Numbered from the stretch's first letter, positions 1-9,201 are shown. The stretch is DNA of 33,941 nt from Caldilineales bacterium (GCA_026417535.1 JAOADB010000007.1:1-33941), one strand, 5' to 3'. Numbers and translations: made by a program. The notes: generated by a model not told the origin, from the sequence alone.

Positions 1-19
1 AGATGTGTATAAGAGACAG
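1..19 (+). other. Nextera/Tn5 mosaic-end adapter (library artefact)
   Basis: Exact AGATGTGTATAAGAGACAG at the contig start; the reverse complement is at the contig end. Confidence 0.97.
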
Positions 20-397
20 CACATAGGCCAGACCCTGCCAGGTCTGCGGCTCGAACCATTCCGGGCTGATGCGCGTTTTCACCCAGTCCCGGACTTCGGC
101 CGGCGCGCTGGCCAGCAGGCGCTCCAGCCCCTCTTGCAGGGCGGCCAGCCATCCTCCGGCCGCCGGTTCGGCCGGCGGGGTCGGCGCCGACGCCGCAACT
201 GCCGCCTCGGTTGGGGCCGTTGTCGCGGCCACGTTGGCACTCGCGGTCTCTTCCTCGGCGGTCACGGCCATGGCGCCGGTCGTTTCGAGATGGCGATGCC
301 GATAACAGTAGCGCGAACCCTCTTGGGCCGGCAGACGGCAACGCTCGCCGGCCTTGGTCAGGGCTTCGCAAAGGGGACGATGGCCGTTTTCGCTCAT
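2..397 (-). CDS. Partial protein with N-terminal zinc-ribbon-like Cys/His motif (DUF5763-like), truncated at contig edge
   Basis: Reverse-strand reading from ATG at 395-397: MSENGHRPLCEALTKAGERCRLPAQEGSRYCYRHRHLETTG... (C-x7-C-x10-C-x2-H). Open to the contig edge; the last residues (CLLYTS-like) come from adapter. Not in the ORF track because it has no stop. Confidence 0.6.
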   Translation of the reverse strand, partial: MSENGHRPLCEALTKAGERCRLPAQEGSRYCYRHRHLETTGAMAVTAEEETASANVAATTAPTEAAVAASAPTPPAEPAAGGWLAALQEGLERLLASAPAEVRDWVKTRISPEWFEPQTWQGLAYVLSLIHI

Positions 398-412
398 GAT
401 TCTCCTCCTGTG

Positions 413-1504
413 TTAGCCAACGGCTCCTTCGGTCGAGGAACGGCGCAGACTGCCGATGGCCGCTTCGGAGCGACGGGCGAACTCGCGGGCGGTCTCGATC
501 CCGTGGCGGGTGATCTCGCGACCGGCGCGCAGGCCGTCGAGCATGACCCGATAGGCCCGGTTGGTCTCGTAGCGATGCTCGTGTAGGGCTTCACCGAAAC
601 GTCGCACGGTCGTCTCGGCATCCACTGTCGGCATGAAGCCCAGCTCCTCCCGCATTCGGGTCGTATCGCCCACGCAGCCGTAACGCAGATAATCCCACGG
701 CAGCGGCGTCAGGTCCGAAGCCCGGTAGGGCAACTGTCCGCTGCCCAGGCGATAGGCCAGAGGATGGAGCAGCGGCAATGGCGGCACCCGGGCCAAGGCC
801 AGCAGCTTGAGCAACGGCAGCGGCGGGTCAGCGGCGATGTTGTAGGCGCCGTTGTGGTCCTCGAGGATGGCATGACCGATGGCGCGCAGAACATCGTCGT
901 AGTGGATGACCTGGACCATCGGCTCAAAACCCAGTAGGATGGGCGCCGCCGGCAGCGATAGCAACTGCGCCAGGGGATAGACAGGCTCGCCGCCCAGGAT
1001 GTGGGCAAAACGCAGCACGGTAACGGTCATGGTCGGGTGCTGACGCCGAAAACCGCTGACAAACGTCTCGATCTCGCGCCACTCGCGGATATAGGCGTAG
1101 GCCGGTCGCCCGCGGAAGTCACTTTCCTCAGAGATAAAGGCCGGGTTTTCGGGGTGCGCACCGTAAATCAGGATGGTCGAAGGCAAAATGACCTTGCGCA
1201 CACCCGCCAGCGCCGCTGCGCCCAGCATCCGCATCGTGCCCATGACGTTGCTATCGAACACCTCGTCGGTATGATGCCGACGCCAGCGAAACGCACAGTG
1301 GACGATGGTATCCACCCGCTCGGCTTTGAACAACTCCCCGATCAGCGGATTGCGCAGGTCGGCCTCGACGAATTCGACGCCGGGAAAGGGCTTGGTCAGG
1401 GGTTTCATGTCAATCCCGAGCACACGCAGGCCGAACTGGCTGGCCAGACGGCCGAGATCGCGGCCCAACGGACTGAGCAACCCGGTAATGGCAACCGTTT
1501 TCAT
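413..1504 (-). CDS. NAD-dependent epimerase/dehydratase (extended SDR)
   Basis: MKTVAITGLLSPLGRDLGRLA Rossmann start, DTIVHCAF, later Y-x3-R-like segment; start moved from 1525 to ATG 1504. Confidence 0.8.
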   Translation of the reverse strand: MKTVAITGLLSPLGRDLGRLASQFGLRVLGIDMKPLTKPFPGVEFVEADLRNPLIGELFKAERVDTIVHCAFRWRRHHTDEVFDSNVMGTMRMLGAAALAGVRKVILPSTILIYGAHPENPAFISEESDFRGRPAYAYIREWREIETFVSGFRRQHPTMTVTVLRFAHILGGEPVYPLAQLLSLPAAPILLGFEPMVQVIHYDDVLRAIGHAILEDHNGAYNIAADPPLPLLKLLALARVPPLPLLHPLAYRLGSGQLPYRASDLTPLPWDYLRYGCVGDTTRMREELGFMPTVDAETTVRRFGEALHEHRYETNRAYRVMLDGLRAGREITRHGIETAREFARRSEAAIGSLRRSSTEGAVG

Positions 1505-1568
1505 GGGATGTGCCTCCTGAGACACCAGGTGTCTCGATTATAGGCTTGCCGTCGAAGGCAGACAAGAA

Positions 1569-1589
1569 GACGATGGACGATAGACGAAG
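1569..1589 (+). repeat. Period-7 intergenic array (gacgatg-gacgata-gacgaag)
   Basis: Three consecutive 7-mers of the GACGAWR family between the epimerase and patatin genes. Confidence 0.6.
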
Positions 1590-1733
1590 AGGTAGCGCAA
1601 GGTGGCTCTTGCTCTACGTCTTTCGGCCGTCGGCCTGGCGGGCGGTCAATGGCGGGAAGGGAAGACCCATCCGGAACATTGAGCAGTGGCTGAGTCGTTA
1701 CGGATGAAGAAAGGGGAGAGCACGGGAGTGGGA

Positions 1734-1773
1734 AAGCTCCTTCCAGCTCCTTCAACCTTCTTCAAGCTCCACC
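1734..1773 (+). repeat. Period-10 array (aagctccttc-cagctccttc-aaccttcttc-aagctccacc) spanning the patatin stop codon
   Basis: Four degenerate 10-mers; the patatin TGA (1762-1764, minus) lies inside. Confidence 0.6.
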
Positions 1774-2544
1774 GATAACCACCATCTGCAGACGCGGCAG
1801 CTGCGCGAGCATGGCCGCCCGGCCGCGCGCGATCAGTTCCTGGCGGCGCATCCGCACCATGTCGAAATCGGTCAGGTCCGGTTCGACCAGCACATCGGCC
1901 GCGGTCGCATGTGCGCTGGTTCGCACCAGGGTATGGCCGAGCACGACGGCGCTGTAGGCGCCCAGACCGGTAGGCAGGTGGTCGGCCGCCCCGAACAGGG
2001 TCACGGCTACCACGACCTCGGCCCCCAAGCGCCGGGCCGCGCCGATGGGCAAGTTATCCGTCATACCGCCGTCCACATACCAGCGGTCCTCGATCAGACA
2101 GGGTTGGAAGACGATGGGCACGCTGCAGCTCGCGCGCACTCGCGGGGCCAAGCGGCCCTCGGTAAAGACGTGCGGCCGACCACTGAGGGCATTGGTGGCA
2201 ACGCAGGCGTAGGGCAAGGGCAGCTGTTCGATCCAGAGGTCACCCAGCCAACGGATGAGCGTCCGCTCCAGGGGCGCCAGGGACAGGAAACCACGCCGCG
2301 GCCAGGCCGGTCGCACGAGATGGCGCCAGCGCAACCGCATCCCAAAGGCGGTGATCTCGGCGATACTCTTGCCGGCAGCCACCCCCGCGCCGATGAAGGC
2401 GCCCACGCTGGTGCCGACAACAACCTGCGGCCGGATGCCGGCCTCATCCAGAACCTGGAGGACGCCGATATGAGCGAAACCGCGGGCCGCACCGCCGCCT
2501 AGGACAAGCCCCAGGCGACGTTGCCCGGGAGCCGAGAGGGTCAT
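1762..2544 (-). CDS. Patatin-like phospholipase family protein
   Basis: GGGAARGFAHIGVL oxyanion motif, GTSVGA nucleophile elbow (GxSxG), DGG motif (YVDGGMTDNLP). Confidence 0.92.
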   Translation of the reverse strand: MTLSAPGQRRLGLVLGGGAARGFAHIGVLQVLDEAGIRPQVVVGTSVGAFIGAGVAAGKSIAEITAFGMRLRWRHLVRPAWPRRGFLSLAPLERTLIRWLGDLWIEQLPLPYACVATNALSGRPHVFTEGRLAPRVRASCSVPIVFQPCLIEDRWYVDGGMTDNLPIGAARRLGAEVVVAVTLFGAADHLPTGLGAYSAVVLGHTLVRTSAHATAADVLVEPDLTDFDMVRMRRQELIARGRAAMLAQLPRLQMVVIGGA

Positions 2545-2575
2545 AGGCCAAGACAGGGGGAAGGGAAAGCGATGC

Positions 2576-4462
2576 TCAGGGCCACAGCTCGGCGACGAAG
2601 TCGCCCAGGTCCAGCGCGATCAGTGTGTCCGGACAGGGTTTGCCCGTGTCCGGGTCCCAATGGCGGACCTGATAGTACCAGGCCAGCATCGTCTCCAGGT
2701 CGGGGCTGTAGCCGGCATGGGGGCCCGTTTCCACGGCCTTGCGCACGGCTTTGGGCAGGGTATCGTTGGTCCGCGTGAGGCCAAAGCGATGGTTCAGCAC
2801 CCGCTTGAGGGTGTAAATCCGTTCGCCGGTGCGGATCAGGTCCTCGGGCTGCCATTCCCAGCCCGTGATGGTGGCCCATAGCTCGAGGAGGTGGGGGATG
2901 GGGACTTCCTCGAAATGGCAGAGGATGGCGCTGTTGGTAAAGGCGCGGAAATCCATCACCCGGGCGGTCATCGCCACCTTGGCCGGTGACTCCTCGCGCG
3001 GGTCGCCGTAGGTGATGCCGATTTCCGGCGCTTCGCGACCCTGTTCCCAGTGGTAGACATCGCCGGCCATGTGGCAGGCCCCCCGTGTGCCCACGGCGTA
3101 GACCAGACCCTGGCCGGCATGGGCGCGCACATCGTGGAAGGGTAGCTCCAGGCCGTTGACGTGGACGGCCAGATCGGGCACGCCCAAGGCCGCAGCCACG
3201 CGCGCGGCGCCCTCGGCCAGGAGGTTCCCGAAACCGCGACGGTAGGCGATCTGCTCGATCAGCGCCAGGGCCGGTTCGGGATCGCCCCAGCGCAATTCCA
3301 GACCGCCCGTGACGTCGGCGTCAATGATGCCGGCCTCGAACAGGGCGTAGGCCAAGGCAATGGTCGAACCGCAGGAAATCGTGTCCAGGCCAAAGCGATT
3401 GCACAGGTGGCCGGCCAGGATGACGTGCTCCAGGCTGTGAGAGCCGATCAGCGGTCCGAAAGCCACCGATGTTTCGTATTCGGGGCCGTCAATGACGCCT
3501 TCGACCCGGTCGGGCAAGACGACCTCGCGACCGCAGGCGATGGGGCAGCGGAAACAGGGCACATGGCGTTTGAGGAAGCGGTCGCTGAGCTGACCGGCGT
3601 TGATCGCATCCTCGATGCCGTCGAGTTCGGTCGTGCTGTAGTAGCGGGCCGAGACATCGCCGGCCAGCGCGCCCACGTCCATGCCCATCAGGGTTCCGCC
3701 CAGCCGCATCATCTGCGCCGTCAGGTCTTCCACGACGAAGGCGGTCACCTCGCGGTTGGCCTTTTTGTTGGCCAGAGGGTCATAGAGAGGCACATCGGCA
3801 TGGCCGCTGACACCGATGGCCTTCAACCGTTTGCTGCCCATCACGGCGCCCAGGCCGGTGCGGGCGGCGGCACGGCCGTGGTCGTTCATGACCCCGGCAA
3901 AGCGGACCCGGTGCTCCCCGGCCGGGCCGATGCAGGCCACGCGAACGCGCTTGGCGCCCATAGCCGCGCGCACGGCCTCCTGGGTCTCGTACATGTCGAG
4001 GCCCCATAGCTCGTCCGCTTCGTGTAGCCGTGGAGTGACGTCATCGCGTACTTCCAGCCAGACCGGTCGCGGGGCCTGCCCCGTGATGATGATGCCGTCG
4101 TACCCGGCGCGGCGCAGTTCCGGCCCCCAATAGCCGCCCGAATTGGCCTCGCCGGTGAGACCGGTGGCCGGCGAACGGGCAACCACCGAGAAACGGCCGG
4201 CAGCCGGCGTGGTTGTGCCCACCAGCGGCCCGGTCATGAAGATGAGGGGGTTCTCCGGACCGAGGGGATCCGTGTTCGGCCCGGCCAGATCGGCCAGATA
4301 ACGGGCGCCCAAACCGCTGCCGCCAATGAAGAGCCGGGCGTAGGTCTCGTTGAGGGGTTCTTCCCATAGGGCACCGGTGCTCAGGTCGACGCGCAACAGC
4401 TTGCCCATGTAGCCGGGCAGCAGCGTGGGCAGGGCAGGCGTGAAACGCTGCGGGATGGCCAT
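2576..4462 (-). CDS. Aldehyde ferredoxin oxidoreductase family protein (tungstopterin)
   Basis: GYMGKLLRVDLSTG start, IFMTGPLVGTTTPAAGRFSVVARSP, CFRCPIAC cluster motif, CNRFGLDTIS; length 628 aa typical of AOR. Confidence 0.95.
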   Translation of the reverse strand: MAIPQRFTPALPTLLPGYMGKLLRVDLSTGALWEEPLNETYARLFIGGSGLGARYLADLAGPNTDPLGPENPLIFMTGPLVGTTTPAAGRFSVVARSPATGLTGEANSGGYWGPELRRAGYDGIIITGQAPRPVWLEVRDDVTPRLHEADELWGLDMYETQEAVRAAMGAKRVRVACIGPAGEHRVRFAGVMNDHGRAAARTGLGAVMGSKRLKAIGVSGHADVPLYDPLANKKANREVTAFVVEDLTAQMMRLGGTLMGMDVGALAGDVSARYYSTTELDGIEDAINAGQLSDRFLKRHVPCFRCPIACGREVVLPDRVEGVIDGPEYETSVAFGPLIGSHSLEHVILAGHLCNRFGLDTISCGSTIALAYALFEAGIIDADVTGGLELRWGDPEPALALIEQIAYRRGFGNLLAEGAARVAAALGVPDLAVHVNGLELPFHDVRAHAGQGLVYAVGTRGACHMAGDVYHWEQGREAPEIGITYGDPREESPAKVAMTARVMDFRAFTNSAILCHFEEVPIPHLLELWATITGWEWQPEDLIRTGERIYTLKRVLNHRFGLTRTNDTLPKAVRKAVETGPHAGYSPDLETMLAWYYQVRHWDPDTGKPCPDTLIALDLGDFVAELWP

Positions 4463-4473
4463 AAGCGAATCGG

Positions 4474-5649
4474 CTAAAAATCAACAGTCTGGCCGTCGTA
4501 GGCGCAGCGGAAGAGGCGGATCAGCTCGGGGCGTTCCGGCACCCGGGCATTGACCGTGATGGTGCCGTCGCCCTCGGCGAAGACGCACATCTGCTCCAGG
4601 GCAGCCTCATAACGGTCGCGGGGGATGCCCATCTCGGCCACGGTGAGGGGCTGTTCGACCCGGCGTTCCAGGTCGCGGATGGCGGCGATGACCGCGGCCG
4701 TGGCCGTGGCTTCGTCGGCTGCGGCCTCTGGCAAGCGCAGGGCATGGGCCAGGTCGGGATAGCGGGTGACCTCGGCCGGCAGCGCTGCCGTGAATTCCAT
4801 GACATAGGGCAGGAAAAGGGCGACGGTGCGGCCGTGAGGGATTTTGAAGGTGGCGCCGAAGGCATGGCCCATGGCGTGGGCCAAACCGGCCAGCGAATTG
4901 CCGAAGCCCAAGCCGGCGATGGTGGCGGCATTGGCCATGTGCTCGCGGGCTTCCATGTCGTGGGGGTCGGCGTAGACACGCGGCAGGTACTGGAACACCA
5001 TCTGCATGGCCTTCAGGCAGAGGCCGTCGCTGAAGTCGTTGCGGAAGGTGCAGGTGTAGCCCTCGACGGCATGGACGAGGACATCCAGCCCCGTATCGGC
5101 CGTGATGCGTCGGGGCAGCTCGCGGGTGAGGCTGGGATCCACCACGGCCAGGGTGGGCACGGTCTCACGCGAGATGACGGAGACCTTACGGCCATCGGTC
5201 AGATCGGTGAGGACGAGCGCGCCGGTGGCTTCGGCGCCCGTGCCGGCTGTGGTGGGGATGGCCAGCAACCGGGCGCGGCGACCCAAACCCAGGTAGAGGA
5301 ACGGCGCAATGGCGTCGGGTTCGACATCGGGCCGCTCGTAAAGGACCCACATGGCCTTGGCCGCGTCCATGGCCGAGCCACCGCCCAGGCCAACGATCCA
5401 ATCGGGCGCAAAGGCCGTGAGCAACTCCGCCCCCCGGCGCACGGTCTGCAACGACGGCTCCGGTTCCACCTCGGCGAAATAGCCCACCTCCATCCCGGCG
5501 CGGCGCAGGTGCTCGGCGATTCGTTCGGTGAAGCCCAGGCCGTGCAGAACCGGGTCGGTGACGATGAAGGCGCGGCTGCCCTGCAGCTCATCGAGATAGC
5601 TCAGGGCATCCTCGCCGTAGATGATTTCGGGGCTTTTGAAGAACCACAT
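4474..5649 (-). CDS. Iron-containing alcohol dehydrogenase
   Basis: GGGSAMDAAK cofactor motif, IPTTAGTGAEATGALVLTD, metal-ligand region GLAHAMGHAFGATFKIPHG. Confidence 0.95.
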   Translation of the reverse strand: MWFFKSPEIIYGEDALSYLDELQGSRAFIVTDPVLHGLGFTERIAEHLRRAGMEVGYFAEVEPEPSLQTVRRGAELLTAFAPDWIVGLGGGSAMDAAKAMWVLYERPDVEPDAIAPFLYLGLGRRARLLAIPTTAGTGAEATGALVLTDLTDGRKVSVISRETVPTLAVVDPSLTRELPRRITADTGLDVLVHAVEGYTCTFRNDFSDGLCLKAMQMVFQYLPRVYADPHDMEAREHMANAATIAGLGFGNSLAGLAHAMGHAFGATFKIPHGRTVALFLPYVMEFTAALPAEVTRYPDLAHALRLPEAAADEATATAAVIAAIRDLERRVEQPLTVAEMGIPRDRYEAALEQMCVFAEGDGTITVNARVPERPELIRLFRCAYDGQTVDF

Positions 5650-5652
5650 GGC

Positions 5653-6069
5653 TCATTCCTCGTCGGGATAGCGGGTGGGCACGCTGGAGGCGCTGTTGAC
5701 CAGGTCCAGCGTGGCCTTGACCGAACGCATGATCTTGGCCAGATTGCCCTTGAGCTTGAGCTGGCGGCTGACGAGGGCGCGGATGGGGTCGAGCTGCTTC
5801 TTGAAGATTTTGCGGTAGGTGTCAATGCTGCCCTCGATGACGAATTCGGGCTGTTTGTCGCCCTCCCCTGTCACCAGATAGGCCTCGCGGCACTGGCCGT
5901 GCCACAGGTCGAGATAGAATTTGACCGGTTCCTTCAGGCTGCCTTTCGGCTCGACGATGAAGTAAAAATCACCTTCCCAGGTGGCGGCCGAGACCTTGTA
6001 GGCCTCGTTGTTGTTGAGCGCTTCTTTGAACGCGGCAACCCATTCGGCCGAGGGGAACAGATACGCCAT
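5653..6069 (-). CDS. SCP2 sterol-binding-domain-like protein
   Basis: MAYLFPSAEWVAAFKEALNNNEAYKVSAATWEGDFYFIVEP...; SCP2-like layout; start moved from 6459 to ATG 6069; 3-bp gap to the ADH gene. Confidence 0.7.
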   Translation of the reverse strand: MAYLFPSAEWVAAFKEALNNNEAYKVSAATWEGDFYFIVEPKGSLKEPVKFYLDLWHGQCREAYLVTGEGDKQPEFVIEGSIDTYRKIFKKQLDPIRALVSRQLKLKGNLAKIMRSVKATLDLVNSASSVPTRYPDEE

Positions 6070-6168
6070 GAGTGACCTCCAGGAGTGTAAGCGGAGCGAG
6101 CGGGATCGACAGGCGGGACGCCCGAGGCCGACGATGGCCGGGCGGATTATGACGCGTTGCGTCGTGAG

Positions 6169-6199
6169 ATTATAGCACAGCCGTCGGCCAAAGGCGCAA
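6169..6199 (-). promoter_or_regulatory. Putative extended -10 promoter for the SCP2-ADH-AOR operon
   Basis: Minus strand TTGCGC-N19-TATAAT preceded by TGC (TGCTATAAT). Confidence 0.5.
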
Positions 6200-6388
6200 A
6201 AGGGGAGGCAGAGAAGGGCCGTGGTGAAGGCGCTTTCCTGCCCTTGGCGTCGTGGGTGACGGCTGCGGCCGTCGTCTTGGCCGGGTGGTGCAGCCGGCCG
6301 GAAGGTGCTGCGGGCGAACCGCGTCGTCGGGCGATGGGGGTTTAGGCGATGTTCACGCCGCGGATGGAAGCAGTCGCCACGCGCGCCA

Positions 6389-6433
6389 CAAAGGGGGCGG
6401 CCGGGCGGCTCCGCCGCCCGGCCGCCCCCTTTG
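6389..6433. repeat. Perfect 21-bp GC-rich hairpin, core of a two-copy foldback element (copy 1)
   Basis: caaagggggcggccgggcggc-tcc-gccgcccggccgccccctttg; flanks shared with 26541-26772 (tcgccacgcg upstream; cgcgcg..cggccaaa.tcc downstream). Confidence 0.85.
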
Positions 6434-6740
6434 ACGCCGCGCGAACGGCCAAATCCCACATTCGGCGCCGGGCCGCGTTATCATCGGCAACGTCATCACA
6501 CCCCTCTCGTCCCGACACCCACCCCGCCGATGCGCGCCTCGTTACTATTCCCGCGTTTCGTCTGTGCTACGGCCTGCGTCGTACTTCGCTGGCGCCATTG
6601 GAAGGGGAAGAACCCTTTTCGGCCTTACCTGGAGGGCGGTCATCCCGGCGAATAGCCGTTCCGGCGGTGGAACTTTTTGGCCTCTTTCTTCGTCTATTCC
6701 GGTGAATCTCACATCCCGAACATGGACAAGGAGGCAAGAC

Positions 6741-7925
6741 ATGTTCCGACGACGTGTATTTTCCCTCGCGCTTGCCTCCCTGTTAAGCACCGCAGTCGTG
6801 TTGATGCTGTGGATCACGCCGGGTACTGCGCAGACGGCTGACACAGGGTGGCAGGGCGAGTATTTCGACAATCCCTGGCTGGTCGGAGCGCCGGTTCTGA
6901 CCCGCACCGATGCGTTCATTGACTTCCACTGGGGCACCGGCGCGCCGCATGACCGCATCCCGGTGGATCGCTTCTCGGTGCGCTGGAGCCGCGTTGCCCG
7001 CTTCGAGGCCGGCCGCTATCGCTTCATCGTCGAGGTGGACGACGGCGTGCGCCTGTTCCTGGACGGTCAGCTCATCCTCGATCGCTGGCACGATCAGGCC
7101 CCGACCACCTACACCGTCGAACGCGAGTTGACGGCCGGCGACCATGCCCTGCGCATGGAGTACTACGAGAACACCGGTTGGGCCGTGGCCCGGCTGCGCT
7201 GGGAGCGGGTACAGGTTTCGGTGCCGCCCACGGCCACCTGGCGGGGCGAGTACTTCGCCAACCCCTGGCTCGCCGGCACGCCCACCCTGGTGCGTGAGGA
7301 CCCCGACATCCAGTTCGCCTGGGGTCAGGGTTCGCCCGACCCGCAAATCCCGGCCGACCGCTTCTCGGTGCGCTGGACACGGGCCGTCCGCTTCGAGCAG
7401 GGCCGCTATCGCTTCACCACCCTGACCGATGACGGCGTCCGGCTCTACATTGATGGCCAGCTGGTCATTGACCGTTGGGTGGATATGGCCCCCACCACGC
7501 ACACGGCCGTCCTGGACCTCACCGAAGGCGTCCACACCATCCGCATGGAGTACTACGAGAACGCCGGCAACGCCACGGCCAAACTCTCGTGGGAAAAGAT
7601 TCGGGTGCCGCCGCCTGTGGGCAACATCATTACCTGCGTGCGCCCGCGCAACTCCTGGATCAAAATCTACCGCTGGGACGGCGAGCGCTGGGTGGACATC
7701 AACCCCCGCGGTTGGGGCGCCATCTCACCCAGCGGTTATCTGAAGATTGACGGCCTGCCGGTGGACCTCGCGCGGTACGGCGGACAGGGCCATCCCTATC
7801 GGGTGGAACTGTGGGCTAACCACACCCTCATCCGCTCTGTCGGCAACACGTCCCGCGGAGAACCCGAATTCCGTGTGCGGGCCTTTGCCGATAACTACAC
7901 GCCCTGGGGCTGCCCAGCGCCGTGA
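6741..7925 (+). CDS. Secreted protein with two tandem PA14 domains
   Basis: RBS aaggagg upstream of ATG 6741; signal peptide; duplicated W(Q/R)GEYF.NPWL.G...RFSVRW...GRYRF...DDGVRL..DGQL..DRW...MEYYEN module. Confidence 0.93.
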   Translation: MFRRRVFSLALASLLSTAVVLMLWITPGTAQTADTGWQGEYFDNPWLVGAPVLTRTDAFIDFHWGTGAPHDRIPVDRFSVRWSRVARFEAGRYRFIVEVDDGVRLFLDGQLILDRWHDQAPTTYTVERELTAGDHALRMEYYENTGWAVARLRWERVQVSVPPTATWRGEYFANPWLAGTPTLVREDPDIQFAWGQGSPDPQIPADRFSVRWTRAVRFEQGRYRFTTLTDDGVRLYIDGQLVIDRWVDMAPTTHTAVLDLTEGVHTIRMEYYENAGNATAKLSWEKIRVPPPVGNIITCVRPRNSWIKIYRWDGERWVDINPRGWGAISPSGYLKIDGLPVDLARYGGQGHPYRVELWANHTLIRSVGNTSRGEPEFRVRAFADNYTPWGCPAP

Positions 7926-7928
7926 AAC

Positions 7929-7963
7929 GGACGATGGACGGTGGACGATAGACGATGGATGGA
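7929..7963 (+). repeat. Period-7 intergenic array (ggacgat-ggacggt-ggacgat-agacgat-ggatgga)
   Basis: Five consecutive 7-mers starting 3 bp after the PA14 gene stop. Confidence 0.8.
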
Positions 7964-8068
7964 GCCCGTCGTCCGCAAAGTCTCCTCGGAGGGCGGGAAG
8001 TCCTATTCGTCCACCGTCTTTCGGCCGCAACCCCGGTTACCGAATTACCAGACCAATCGCAAGGTGAA

Positions 8069-8097
8069 CGTAACGCAAGATGCCATCTTGCGTTACG
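8069..8097. terminator. Perfect palindrome between convergent genes; bidirectional-terminator-like hairpin
   Basis: cgtaacgcaagatg-c-catcttgcgttacg; lies between PA14 (+) and polyprenyl synthase (-). No clear U-tract. Confidence 0.5.
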
Positions 8098-8163
8098 CGA
8101 TGCTCCATCCATCGCCATGAGCCGGACATCTTCACATTGCGACCGGTTTCGTTACCCGTATCC

Positions 8164-9201
8164 TTAACTCGTTCTCCCCAACAGCTGGATGGCCAGCTCG
8201 TGCAGCAGTGAACGGCCCTCTGCCGTGAGCGGCGCCTCCGTCAAGGCGGTCAGGGCCGCTTCGGCATGGGCGCGGGCAACGGTTTCGGCATAGGCCCGCG
8301 CCTGCAACCGGTCGAGCAAAGCCAACATGGCCGGCAGATCGGCCGGGGTGAGCGCACGGCCAGGGGCATAATAGGCTGCTAGCTCGGCCGCAGCTGCATC
8401 GGCCTGCTCCAGGGCATAGAGCACCGGCAGCGTCTTCTTGCGTGTGAGCAGGTCGCTGCTGGCCGATTTGCCCGTCAGGGCTTCGTCGCCCCAAATGCCC
8501 AGGATGTCGTCCTGAATCTGAAAGCTGATACCCAACTCGTGGCCGAAACGACGACACGCGGTCGTGACGGCGACGTCGTCCGTGGCGACCAGGGCGCCGA
8601 GTTGGGCCGAAGCGGCCAACAGCGCCGCGGTCTTGCCGGCGATCATGGTCATGTACTCATCGGCCGTGACCCGCTCGCGGGTCTCGAAGCTGATGTCGAG
8701 ATACTGGCCTTCGGTCAGGTGTAGACAGGTGTGGTCGAAGAGGCGTAGCGCCGTCAACAGGCGGGTGGGAGGGATGACCTGTTCGTCGAGTTGTAACAGG
8801 GCCAGCCGCGCCAAAGTGAACAGGGCATCGCCGGCGTTGATGGCCTGCGCCTGACCCACCCAAGTCCAAAGGGTGGGGCGATGCCGCCGGGTGGGGCTGC
8901 CGTCCTCGATGTCGTCGTGGATGAGGGAGAAATTGTGCACCAGCTCTACCGCTGCCGCCGCCGGCAGGGCCTGGATGGGGTCACCGCCAGCGGCCAGACA
9001 ACTCATCAGCACGAGCAACGGCCGCACGCGCTTGCCCTGGGTCGTGTGCTCGGGTTCGCCAGCCTGATTTTCCCAACCCATGTGGTAGCGCAGCATGCGA
9101 TAGAGACCGGTTACGGCCGGACTCTCGCCGACCAGGAGCCCGCGCAGGTAGGATTCCACCTTGGGCAGCCACATGCGGCTGAAGGTTTGCAGATCGGTCA
9201 T
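8164..9201 (-). CDS. Polyprenyl synthetase (geranylgeranyl/farnesyl diphosphate synthase family)
   Basis: First Asp-rich motif SLIHDDIEDGSPTRR, second FQIQDDILGIWG, GKRVRP. Confidence 0.95.
   Translation of the reverse strand: MTDLQTFSRMWLPKVESYLRGLLVGESPAVTGLYRMLRYHMGWENQAGEPEHTTQGKRVRPLLVLMSCLAAGGDPIQALPAAAAVELVHNFSLIHDDIEDGSPTRRHRPTLWTWVGQAQAINAGDALFTLARLALLQLDEQVIPPTRLLTALRLFDHTCLHLTEGQYLDISFETRERVTADEYMTMIAGKTAALLAASAQLGALVATDDVAVTTACRRFGHELGISFQIQDDILGIWGDEALTGKSASSDLLTRKKTLPVLYALEQADAAAAELAAYYAPGRALTPADLPAMLALLDRLQARAYAETVARAHAEAALTALTEAPLTAEGRSLLHELAIQLLGRTS

Noticed and set aside
5-586. 193-aa plus-strand ORF starting MYKRQ
   Set aside because: Begins in adapter and is antisense to the zinc-ribbon protein and the epimerase C-terminus.
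4744-6075. 443-aa plus-strand ORF antisense to Fe-ADH/SCP2
   Set aside because: Antisense to confident genes; low-complexity composition.
6460-6740. Possible riboswitch in the leader of the PA14 gene
   Set aside because: Some short stems can be drawn but no known riboswitch core motif was recognisable by eye.
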